In this document: piece by piece, positions 9,396 through 17,245 of the stretch
Layout: every line of letters starts with the position of its first letter
Numbering within the stretch: position 1 is the stretch's first letter
Origin: CAWJLS01 sp963843755
GTDB taxonomy: Bacteria > Acidobacteriota > Thermoanaerobaculia > Multivoradales > DATKCC01
NCBI GenBank assembly: GCA_963843755.1
Contig: CAWJLS010000006.1
Coordinates: forward strand, 62,001 to 126,000
DNA length: 64,000 nucleotides
Direction: 5' to 3'
Translations under genes and position numbers: made by a program
Notes under the pieces: generated by a model
Seen by the model: the letters and a program-made list of their open reading frames with translations, nothing else
Database searches by the model: none
Told to the model about the DNA's origin: nothing

Positions 9396-11225
9396 TCAGT
9401 GCTCTTCGGTCAGCAGCACGAGTGCCTCCTCGAGCTTTTCCAGCCGCATCCTCAGGGCCTCGATCTCGGCGTCCTTCTCCCGGACGACCTGGTTCAGACC
9501 CTGGATCGCGGCCAGGGCGACGCCCGCCTTGTCCGACGGCGCGATGTGGTGGGCGTCGGTGCCGACGTTGAACGCCGCGTAGAAGTCCTCGGCCATCGGG
9601 CCGATGTGCCGGATACCGTCGTCGTCATGTTTGTAGTTCCAGACGGTTACCGGGAGGTTTGCCAGGCGCTCCAGCACGTCCTGGCCATCGAGGTTCTCGA
9701 AGCCGGTCTTCGCCTCGCGGCTGGACAGCTCCGTCAGCATGCCGCCGATGGTCATGTCGCCGCCTTCCGAGAGTTGCAGCTCGATGGGCGTACCGGATCC
9801 CGAAGCGTTGATCTGGAAGATCCCGCCGTTGGTGACGGTGTACGTCCAGGAGCCGTTCGAAGCGGCGTTGGTGTTCGAGAAGAGCAGCGTCGGTGGACCG
9901 TTATTCTCGATCCGCAGCATGTTCCGGTCCGACGCCGTGCCGCTGTTGTTTTCGATGTGAACCTGGCCGTCGCTGCCGATCGATCCGCTGCGAAGCACGT
10001 GCAGCGGAGCATCCGCCGACAGGACGCCGATGCCGACGTCGTCATCGGAGTCGATCACGAGGGAGTTGCTGCTCGCACCAGGCCGGATCCGGAACGGCAG
10101 GGTCGACCCGTTGGTGGCGTCACGGATGAAGAAGCTGGTCTCGTTGCCGGCGATGTCCCAGGTCTGCGGGGCGAAGCCCGAGGAGCCGTCCTGTTCCAGG
10201 CGGAGAGCCGGCGTGTCACCGTCGGTCGTGTGGAGTCGGACGACCGGGTTGGCGGTGCCGAATCCCACGTCGCCGTCACTCTCGACGTAGAGAGCGTTTT
10301 GGCGTGCCCCGGCCTCGACTGCGAAGACGAGGTCGGAAGCGCAGCCGCCTTGGCTCGACTGGCCGCAGTCGTTGAAGCCGAGATAGCTGGCACCGCCGTT
10401 GAGGTTCGAGTTGGCCTCGATCTCCCAATCGTTGCGCGGGAAGGAGTTGATGGTCGACGTGTCATCAAACTTGATGCGGTCGTTGTTCTCCATCAGCAGG
10501 ATGGTGGTGTCGGAGAACGTCGGGCTGTTGGGGCAGTCGAAGCCGACACAAAGGCTGTTGCGGATGATCCCGTCGGAATTGGTCAGCACGGCTCCCTTGG
10601 GCGCCAGACTCGCCTCGCCCTTGGTGCTGGACACCGCCGAGCCGGAGTCTTCGAACTCGGCCACCGTGGCGATCAGGGGAGAGGCCGCACCGGCCTTCGT
10701 CGCGACGACCGCCGACTTCTGCGACTCTTCACCCGTACCCGGGTCGATGATCTCGCCGCCAACCACGGTGAAGCCTTGCCCATCGACGCTTGGGCCCGGC
10801 GGGATTGCGCCCTTCTGCCAGAGGGACCACCAGACCGCGTCTTCCTCGCCGGTACCGCGCGAGGAGTCGAGCATCTCGCGGACCTCGGGATCGATCGCCG
10901 GCTCGAAGCGGAGCTCCCACTTGTAGGTGCCGTCGAGCACGCGGGTAATCTCCCCGAGGTCGAAGAAGATCTGCTCGCCAGGATCGAAAGACCGGACGAT
11001 GTCTTCGCATGGTCCTGAGATGGTCAGGGTCGCGCGCTTGTACTCGTAGCGCACCACCGGATCGAAGAAGATCGCGTTGCCCTTGTAGACGACGTCGGCC
11101 ACGCGACCGTTGTTGAGTGGGCCGCAGGTCTGCGCCGTCGCCGCCACCGGCACGCACATCGCCATGGCGACAACGACTCCGCAGACGATTAGCGAGAATT
11201 TCAACGACATCGGATTTCTCGACAC
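9396..11225 (-). CDS. Secreted tail-fibre-like protein with Peptidase_S74 domain, paralogue B
   Basis: This 609-residue protein starts at a GTG with AGGAGG upstream. The signal peptide runs to about AATAQ. The mature N-terminus (CGPLNNGRVADVVYKGN) and the S74 domain (ELSSREAK, GPMAEDFYAAF) closely match paralogue A, while the middle differs and includes a Cys-containing insert (FNDCGQSSQGGC). The C-terminal coiled coil ends in LTEEH. Part of the coding sequence (9744-10205) is identical to paralogue C at DNA level, which points to recent gene conversion. It is probably a secreted or surface trimeric fibre whose S74 domain is removed by self-cleavage. No function is known. Confidence 0.85.
   Translation of the reverse strand: MSRNPMSLKFSLIVCGVVVAMAMCVPVAATAQTCGPLNNGRVADVVYKGNAIFFDPVVRYEYKRATLTISGPCEDIVRSFDPGEQIFFDLGEITRVLDGTYKWELRFEPAIDPEVREMLDSSRGTGEEDAVWWSLWQKGAIPPGPSVDGQGFTVVGGEIIDPGTGEESQKSAVVATKAGAASPLIATVAEFEDSGSAVSSTKGEASLAPKGAVLTNSDGIIRNSLCVGFDCPNSPTFSDTTILLMENNDRIKFDDTSTINSFPRNDWEIEANSNLNGGASYLGFNDCGQSSQGGCASDLVFAVEAGARQNALYVESDGDVGFGTANPVVRLHTTDGDTPALRLEQDGSSGFAPQTWDIAGNETSFFIRDATNGSTLPFRIRPGASSNSLVIDSDDDVGIGVLSADAPLHVLRSGSIGSDGQVHIENNSGTASDRNMLRIENNGPPTLLFSNTNAASNGSWTYTVTNGGIFQINASGSGTPIELQLSEGGDMTIGGMLTELSSREAKTGFENLDGQDVLERLANLPVTVWNYKHDDDGIRHIGPMAEDFYAAFNVGTDAHHIAPSDKAGVALAAIQGLNQVVREKDAEIEALRMRLEKLEEALVLLTEEH
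9744..10205. repeat. 462-bp perfect direct repeat, copy 1
   Basis: Compared line by line, this stretch is identical to 12106-12567 (offset 2362). It lies inside the S74 paralogue B gene and covers the passenger segment leading up to the cleavage motif. The flanks diverge sharply at both ends. Confidence 0.95.
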
Positions 11226-11375
11226 CTTTTTACCTCCTGTCAGAGTTGGCTCCGCCCCCTCCGACGGGGCGGACGTTCGAGCCCAGCGCCTTATCTGGGC
11301 TTCCTCAGGGTCGGTCCTTCACAGAGAAGCAAGCAGCAGACTGCGAGAAAGTGTGCAGAAGTCTAACATAAATAG
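11226..11375 (-). promoter_or_regulatory. Conserved structured leader upstream of S74 paralogue B
   Basis: It carries the same elements as the paralogue A leader: the TTTCTCGCAGTCTGC box (11336-11350), a hairpin GCCCAG/CTGGGC (11281-11286 and 11295-11300), a second hairpin CCGCCCC/GGGGCGG (11252-11258 and 11266-11272), then AGGAGG and GTG. Compared with leader A the first stem differs by paired changes, so base pairing is kept. The AT-rich part (about 11350-11385) has TTGCAT and TATGTT as weak promoter candidates. Confidence 0.5.
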
Positions 11376-11459
11376 TCATATGCCAATGCAAGGCCGCCGA
11401 GACAAAGGGTAGCGAACCTGCCGAAGCGACCTGCCACTCCGTCGAGGTACGGAACGGTT

Positions 11460-11661
11460 GCGGACACGCAGGTCCCTCAACCGAGTTCTCGGCGAGGAGT
11501 GCTTCCAACGCCTCGATTCGCTTCTGGAGCGCCTCGATCCGGCGTTCCTTCCCCGCGAGCCCGGTCCGCAAGGTCGCCTCCAGGCCCTGGATCGCCGCCA
11601 GGGCGACACCGGCCTTGGCCGCCCGACTCGACAGCTCGGTGAGCGTCTCCCCGATGGTCAT
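11460..11661 (-). pseudogene. S74-domain remnant (internally deleted)
   Basis: The reading frame begins MTIGETLTELSSRAAK, the segment around the S74 cleavage site. It then jumps directly to AGVALAAIQGLEATL and a C-terminal coiled coil, skipping about 60 residues of the domain. No signal peptide or passenger precedes it. DNA from the coiled coil onward is similar to the short S74 gene at 8612, and both sit just upstream of a full-length paralogue. The duplicated unit was therefore probably a short S74 gene, a leader and a long S74 gene. The ribosome-binding site and start are not supported, so I treat it as decayed. Confidence 0.7.
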
Positions 11662-11745
11662 CTCGGCAGAGGCGAGGGCCCGGCCGGAACCGGACCCTCG
11701 GAGATCCCTCCTGAATCACGCGCCGGGCGACGCGGCCCGGTCAGG

Positions 11746-13443
11746 TCAGCGCTCTTCGGTCAGCAGCGCGAGCGCACTCTCGAGCTTCTCGATCCGTGCA
11801 TTCAGGGCCTCGATCTCGGCATCCTTCTCGGCATCCTTCTCCTGAAACGCCTGGTTGAGGCCCTGGATCGCCGCCAAGGCGACGCCCGCCTTGTCCGACG
11901 GCGCGATGTGCTTGTCGTCGGGACCGACGTTGAAAGCGGCGTAGAAGTCCTCGGCCATCGGGCCGATGTGCCGGGTACCGTCCTCGTCGTAGCTGTAGCT
12001 CCAGACCAGCACTGGCATCGTGGCCAGCCGCTCCAGAATCTGGCGAGTGTCCAGGCTCTCGAAGCCGGTCTTGACCGAACGGCTCGAGTTCTCGGTCAGG
12101 GTTCCCCCGATGGTCATGTCGCCGCCTTCCGAGAGTTGCAGCTCGATGGGCGTACCGGATCCCGAAGCGTTGATCTGGAAGATCCCGCCGTTGGTGACGG
12201 TGTACGTCCAGGAGCCGTTCGAAGCGGCGTTGGTGTTCGAGAAGAGCAGCGTCGGTGGACCGTTATTCTCGATCCGCAGCATGTTCCGGTCCGACGCCGT
12301 GCCGCTGTTGTTTTCGATGTGAACCTGGCCGTCGCTGCCGATCGATCCGCTGCGAAGCACGTGCAGCGGAGCATCCGCCGACAGGACGCCGATGCCGACG
12401 TCGTCATCGGAGTCGATCACGAGGGAGTTGCTGCTCGCACCAGGCCGGATCCGGAACGGCAGGGTCGACCCGTTGGTGGCGTCACGGATGAAGAAGCTGG
12501 TCTCGTTGCCGGCGATGTCCCAGGTCTGCGGGGCGAAGCCCGAGGAGCCGTCCTGTTCCAGGCGGAGGGTCGGAGAATCGCCGTCGACCGCGTGGAGATT
12601 GGCTACCGGGTTCGACGTACCGAAACCCACATCACCGTCACTCTCCACGTAGAGGGCGTTTTGCCGAGCACCCGCCTCGACCGCGAACACCAGGTCCGCC
12701 GCACAGCCGCCGTCATTGTCCGCCGTCCCGCAGTCGTTGAAGCCGAGGAAACTCTGCCCGCCGCTCAAGTTCGAGTTGGCCTCGATCTCCCAGTCGTTAT
12801 TCGGAAACGGAGACACGCTCGTGTCCCCGAACTTGATGCGGGTGTTGTTCTCCATCATCAAGATCGTCGAATCGCCGAAGGCCGGACTGGTCGGGCAGTC
12901 GAAGCCGACGCAGAGGCTGTTGTGGATGATGCCGTCGTTGCTCGTCAGCAGCGTACCCTTGGGAGATAGCGTAGCGGCTCCCGCCGGCCGGTCGGGCTCG
13001 ACCTTGCTGCCCATCTCGATCGCGCCGTCGATGATCGAGAAATACCCGGAGGTGGAAGGCCCCTTGGGCAACCCGGCTCGCATCGCGATCGCCCGGGCGT
13101 CCCCGCGTTCACGGACCGCGGCGAGGTCCCGCGCCTGCTTCGCGTCGAGCGTCGCGGTCCCCTTGAGCTCGAAGGCGTAGTTGCCTTCGGGTCGCAAGCT
13201 CCCGTCCTCGTTGAACGCGCTGAACACGACGCTCTCGCCGGTGCCGAACGACTGTCGAAGGTAGAAACCATCCGGCCCGGACACAGTGAGCTCGATGCCG
13301 CGCTCCACGATCGGTCGCCATTCGATTCCGGCGGAGCCGACCAGGGGCGCGGCCACAGGACTCTGGGCAGCCGCCATACCGGCGACTCCAAAGAAGACGA
13401 CGAAGCTGATCACGAGCGCTCGATAACTGCCTGTCTGACTCAT
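11746..13443 (-). CDS. Secreted protein with Peptidase_S74 domain, paralogue C
   Basis: This protein has about 565 residues. The ATG at 13443 follows GAGGAGG and begins a clear signal peptide (to about GMAAAQ). The N-terminal domain differs from A and B and resembles paralogue D (IELTVSGPDGFYLRQSF). The middle repeats DGSSGFAPQTWDIAGNET, and the S74 domain has ENSSRSVKTGFESLD, with Ser and Lys in the expected spacing, then HIGPMAEDFYAAFNVG. The C-terminal coiled coil contains a short KDAEKDAE repeat. A 462-bp tract is identical to paralogue B. The gene therefore looks like a mosaic: a D-like head, a B-like body and its own tail. Confidence 0.85.
   Translation of the reverse strand: MSQTGSYRALVISFVVFFGVAGMAAAQSPVAAPLVGSAGIEWRPIVERGIELTVSGPDGFYLRQSFGTGESVVFSAFNEDGSLRPEGNYAFELKGTATLDAKQARDLAAVRERGDARAIAMRAGLPKGPSTSGYFSIIDGAIEMGSKVEPDRPAGAATLSPKGTLLTSNDGIIHNSLCVGFDCPTSPAFGDSTILMMENNTRIKFGDTSVSPFPNNDWEIEANSNLSGGQSFLGFNDCGTADNDGGCAADLVFAVEAGARQNALYVESDGDVGFGTSNPVANLHAVDGDSPTLRLEQDGSSGFAPQTWDIAGNETSFFIRDATNGSTLPFRIRPGASSNSLVIDSDDDVGIGVLSADAPLHVLRSGSIGSDGQVHIENNSGTASDRNMLRIENNGPPTLLFSNTNAASNGSWTYTVTNGGIFQINASGSGTPIELQLSEGGDMTIGGTLTENSSRSVKTGFESLDTRQILERLATMPVLVWSYSYDEDGTRHIGPMAEDFYAAFNVGPDDKHIAPSDKAGVALAAIQGLNQAFQEKDAEKDAEIEALNARIEKLESALALLTEER
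12106..12567. repeat. 462-bp perfect direct repeat, copy 2
   Basis: Identical to 9744-10205. It lies inside S74 paralogue C, in the same frame as in paralogue B. Confidence 0.95.
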
Positions 13444-13554
13444 ATTCTGTTCCTCCTCGGTTGAAGGGTCCGCAAACGAGGGCGCGAGTGAACCGATGCG
13501 CCCCTTTCTCCACGAATCGGGCATCCAGGCAGTCGATTCAACACCATCTAGAAA

Positions 13555-13587
13555 GGGCCGAGGTTCGAATAATTCGAACCTCGGCCC
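13555..13587. terminator. Long near-perfect palindrome downstream of S74 paralogue D
   Basis: Arms of 15 bp (GGGCCGAGGTTCGAA and its complement) flank a 3-nt TAA loop. It lies between the stop of paralogue D and the start of paralogue C, so it probably ends transcription of D. The expected T-run after the stem is only TTTCT, so a protein-binding role is possible. Confidence 0.6.
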
Positions 13588-13614
13588 GAAAAAACCACTA
13601 TGGGCGTGGTTGTC

Positions 13615-15339
13615 TCAATGCTGCTCGATCGCCTTCTCGAGCGCGTCGAGACGCGCGTTCAGCTCTTCGATCTGCTGGTCCTTCCGCTCGATGAGCTGTG
13701 CCGTGTCCTTCTTCACCTGGGCGATCTCCGCGTTCTTCTGCTGGAGCGCCTTGTTCAGCCCCTGGATCGCCAGCAACGCCACGCCAGCCTTGTCCGAAGG
13801 GGAGATGTGGTGGTCGTCGAGCCCGACGCCGAAGGCGGCGTAGAAGTCCTCGGCCATCGGACCGATGTGGCGCGTGGCGGTCGCATCGGCCGTGTAGCTC
13901 CACGAGGTCACCGGTAGCGCGCTCACCCTGTCGAGCACCTGCTCCGGGTCGAGCTGCTCGAAACCAGTCTTGACCGTCCGACTCGAGTTCTCGGTCAGCA
14001 TCCCGCCGATCGTCATGTTGCCACCGGCGGAGAGCTGCAGCTCGATTGGAGAACCGGAGCCCGAAGCATTGACCTGGAAGATGCCGCTATTGATGACACT
14101 GTAGGTCCAGGTGCCGTTCGACGATGCGTTCGTGTTGTTAAACAGCAACGTTGGCGGACCGTTGTTCTCAAGAGTCAGCAAGTTCCGGTCAGAGGCCGTT
14201 CCGTTCGTCTCCAGGATCGTCAGCGCGGTGGCGCCATCACTCCCCTGAAAAATTCCAGCCCCGCTGACGTCTAGCCGTTGATCCGGCGAGGCCGTCCCCA
14301 ACCCCACGTCGCCGCTGGCGTTGACGTAGAGCGAGTTGGTCGGCGCGTTGGGGATGATCTTGAACGGGATCTTCGAGCCGTTGGTCACGTCGCGGACGAA
14401 GAAGTTGGTCTCGTTGCCGGCCACGTCCCAGGTCTGGGGGGTGAAGCCGCTGGAGCCGTCCTGCTCGAGGCGCAGGGCCGGGGTGTTGCCGTCGACCGTG
14501 TGGATCTGGACCACCGGGCTCGACGTCCCGATGCCGACCCGGCCGGTGGAGTCGACGTAGAGGGTGTTGGTCGGCGTGTTCGCCTCGATCGTGAACGGCG
14601 TCTTGCCGTGGGTGATGTCGTCGATGGTGAACTTGTTGGCGCCGCCGCTCGAGGAGTCGTTGGCGGTGAGCTGCCAGTCGTTGTTCGGGAAGCCGCCGCT
14701 GGTGGACGTGTCGTCGAACTTGATCCGGGTGTTGTTCTCTTTCAACCGCAGGGTGTCGAAGCCGAAGTTCTCGTTGTTGGCGCAGTCGAAACCGATGCAG
14801 GCGCTGCCGTCGACGATCAGGTCGTCGTTGATCACCTGGTCCTTGACCGCGATCTGGTTGCCGGCGGCCGGCTTGCCCTGACCGGGCTCCTCGGCGCCGC
14901 CCATGACGATCGCGCCGTCGCGAATGGCGAAGGCGCCGCTCAGGGGCTCGGTCACGGCCGGCAGCTTGCCGGACTTGCGCAGCACGCCGGCGTCGGCGCC
15001 GGCCTCGCGCGCGGCGGCGAGCTCCTCGCGAGCCGCCTGGTCGAGCTGCGGAATGGCCCGCAGCTCGTACTTGTAGCTACCGGCGGCCAGGGTGTTGCCG
15101 TCCTGGTTGAACAGGCTGAAGCTGGCGGCCTGACCGGCGTCGAAGGTCTTCTGCACGCGGAAGCCGTTCGGGCCGGAGACGGTCAGCTGCAGGCCATAGC
15201 TGCCGGCCGGCGCCCAGTCGATCTGGGTCGGTCCGACGGCGGCCGTGGCGATCGGGCCGCGCGCCATGGCGACGCCGGCGAACAGCAGGGCCACGGCGCA
15301 AGCCACCACCGTCACTCGAGTCAGTTGGGTCTTGAACAT
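13615..15339 (-). CDS. Secreted protein with Peptidase_S74 domain, paralogue D
   Basis: This 574-residue protein has a signal peptide of about 26 residues (cleaved near VAMARG). The N-terminal domain contains GLQLTVSGPNGFRVQKTF, and long beta-type segments follow. The S74 domain has ENSSRTVKTGFEQLD (Ser and Lys in the cleavage motif) and HIGPMAEDFYAAFGVG, with a clear C-terminal coiled coil (QQKNAEIAQVKKDTAQLIER). The start ATG has AGGGAGGA upstream. A plausible sigma-70-like promoter lies 130-155 bp upstream. Its head resembles paralogue C and its middle resembles paralogue A (FDDTSTSGGFPNNDWQL), so the family mixes modules. It is probably a surface fibre or adhesin. Confidence 0.85.
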   Translation of the reverse strand: MFKTQLTRVTVVACAVALLFAGVAMARGPIATAAVGPTQIDWAPAGSYGLQLTVSGPNGFRVQKTFDAGQAASFSLFNQDGNTLAAGSYKYELRAIPQLDQAAREELAAAREAGADAGVLRKSGKLPAVTEPLSGAFAIRDGAIVMGGAEEPGQGKPAAGNQIAVKDQVINDDLIVDGSACIGFDCANNENFGFDTLRLKENNTRIKFDDTSTSGGFPNNDWQLTANDSSSGGANKFTIDDITHGKTPFTIEANTPTNTLYVDSTGRVGIGTSSPVVQIHTVDGNTPALRLEQDGSSGFTPQTWDVAGNETNFFVRDVTNGSKIPFKIIPNAPTNSLYVNASGDVGLGTASPDQRLDVSGAGIFQGSDGATALTILETNGTASDRNLLTLENNGPPTLLFNNTNASSNGTWTYSVINSGIFQVNASGSGSPIELQLSAGGNMTIGGMLTENSSRTVKTGFEQLDPEQVLDRVSALPVTSWSYTADATATRHIGPMAEDFYAAFGVGLDDHHISPSDKAGVALLAIQGLNKALQQKNAEIAQVKKDTAQLIERKDQQIEELNARLDALEKAIEQH

Positions 15340-15466
15340 GTTGGTCTAGTCCTCCCTAGTCATGGGTCCGATTCGTGGGGGTCACCGCACAGAGGGACTC
15401 GGTGGTAGCGCCGCCGGGTCGGGATGAGAAGTCATATGAGCCAATCTGGAATGAAGATTGACGACG

Positions 15467-15495
15467 AACCTACCCCTTCGGGTGGTTCAAGTCAA
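15467..15495 (-). promoter_or_regulatory. Candidate sigma-70-type promoter for S74 paralogue D
   Basis: On the minus strand TTGACT (15495-15490) and TAGGTT (15472-15467) are separated by 17 bp. This would leave a leader of about 120 nt before the ATG at 15339. The surrounding 50 bp are AT-richer than the genome. Confidence 0.5.
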
Positions 15496-15561
15496 GCGTT
15501 TTTTGGCAATCCAGAAGAGATTAACCGCAGCGCATACAGGCACTTGCGAAAGGTCGGCGGA

Positions 15562-17245
15562 TCAGCCGTCCCGCCCCGGAGGACGGCAAGGAGGGCCGGC
15601 CTCGTACCGGGTCAGCGCCGCCTGGAGCGCGCTCAGCCGCTCCGTCGAGGCGGATTCGGCCTCGGCGCCGATCACCTTGCGCTGCCACTGGGCCGCCTCG
15701 GTGCACTGGCCGGCCTCGGCCAGGGCCTCGGCGAGGAGCTCGCCATGGGCCGAGGTCGGCTGCGCCTTGAACAGCCGGGTTCCCAGATCGACCGCCTTCT
15801 CGCCGTCGCGCACCGTCCGGTCGGGCGCCGCCGCCAACAGGCGGGTCAGGCCGTAGACCACGTCGCCATTCGTCGGCATCAGGGCGTAGGCTTCGTCCAG
15901 GTGATCCGCCGCCTCGGCGTAGCGGCCCAGGGCGACCAGGAGGGACGCCTCCTCGATCCGCGCGTCGCCCGAGAACGGCGCCCGCTCGATCGCCCGGCCG
16001 TCGGCGGCCAGCGCGTCCTCCGCCCGGCCCGCGGCGCGCAAAGCCCGGCCGAGCTCGAGATGCGCCTCGCCGTCCCCCGGCGAGCCGTCGACCGCCGCCT
16101 GCAAGTGGTCGATGGCCTCCTCGAGGGGACCCTTCCGGGAGAGCAGGACACCGAGGTTGAAGTGGGCCGTGAGGTTGCCCGGGTCGGTCTCGAGGGCCGC
16201 GCGGAACTGCTCGATCGCTCCGTCGACGTCCCCGCTCTGTCCCAGCGCCGATCCCAGGTTGACGTGGGCCGTCACGTCCTTGCCGTCGGCCTCGACCGCC
16301 TGGCGGAACTCTTCTGCCGCGTCGTCGTAGCGCCCGGCGCGGAATGCCATCCGGCCGCGCAGGACGTGGACCCGGCTCCCCCGCTTGAGGCCGTCGAGCT
16401 CGTCGATCAGCGGGTCGGGCGGCCTGAGACCCACCTTGCCCGCCTTGCTGAGCTCCTCCCGCGCCTTGTCCATCTCGCCCTCGGCCCGGTACGCCATCCC
16501 CAGCGGATAGTGCAGCCGGTCGGCCGCCGGCACCGCCGCGAGCGCCTTCTCGAACAGCTCGATCGCCTCGCGGTTGTGCCCCTGGGCGAGCTTGGCGCGG
16601 CCGAGCAGCGCCTCCGCTGCCGGCTGCCCCGGCCCGAGGCCGAGCGCGCGCTCGGCGGCGGCCTGGGCCATGTCGTTGCGACCCAGCTCGAGATAGACCT
16701 CGCCCAGGTGGATCATCGCCGCGACGGCGGTCGGGCGGATCTTGAGCGCTGCAGGCGTAGGCCGTCTCGGCGTCGGCGAACCGGCCGACCTGCTGGAGCA
16801 GGTAGGCGTGGTAGTAGGCCCACCGGAAATCTCGCGGCGACAGGATCCGGGCGTCGATGTAGGCCAGCTCCGCCGGCTCGTTCAGCTCGTACGCCTGGTA
16901 CAGCCGGCCCAGCTCGCCGTAGGCCTCGGCCTGCTCGGCGCGGGTCGCGGACTCCGAGCCCAGGGTCTCCTCGAGCACCGCGCGGGTCTCCCGAAGCTGG
17001 TCGGCAACTTCCCCTTCCAGGCCTTCGAGGGACGGATGGGGAACCGGCACCAGCTCGGGCTCGGTCGGCTCCTGGGCCTGAGCCTGGTCCTGTGCCGGGG
17101 CCGGATCGGGCAACCTGCGCAACGCGGGTGGCGGCTCCTGGGCCAGGGACCCGGTGGGGAGGATCAGCGACGTGCCGAAGAGCGCCGTCGCGGTGAGCGC
17201 GACGAGCACTGCGCCGCGCGGCTTCGATCCATCGCTCCTGCTCAT
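15562..17245 (-). CDS. Secreted or periplasmic TPR protein (frame interrupted)
   Basis: The N-terminus at 17245 has a signal peptide (AVLVALTATALFGTSLIL), a proline/glutamine-rich linker and the first TPR units. The remaining tandem TPRs, about eight to ten, continue in another frame after a single break near 16745, beside CTGCAG. Reconstructed length is about 560 residues. The TPR units follow the usual A..LG..L pattern, for example AHVNLGSALGQSGDVDGAIE. The ATG overlaps the stop of the upstream FG-GAP/ASPIC gene by 4 nt, so the two proteins are made together and may act together outside the cytoplasm. No catalytic domain is visible. Confidence 0.8.

Noticed and set aside
13555..13587. Palindrome as an attachment site or mobile-element end
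   Set aside because: No second copy, target duplication or recombinase is nearby; the position right after a stop codon favours a terminator.
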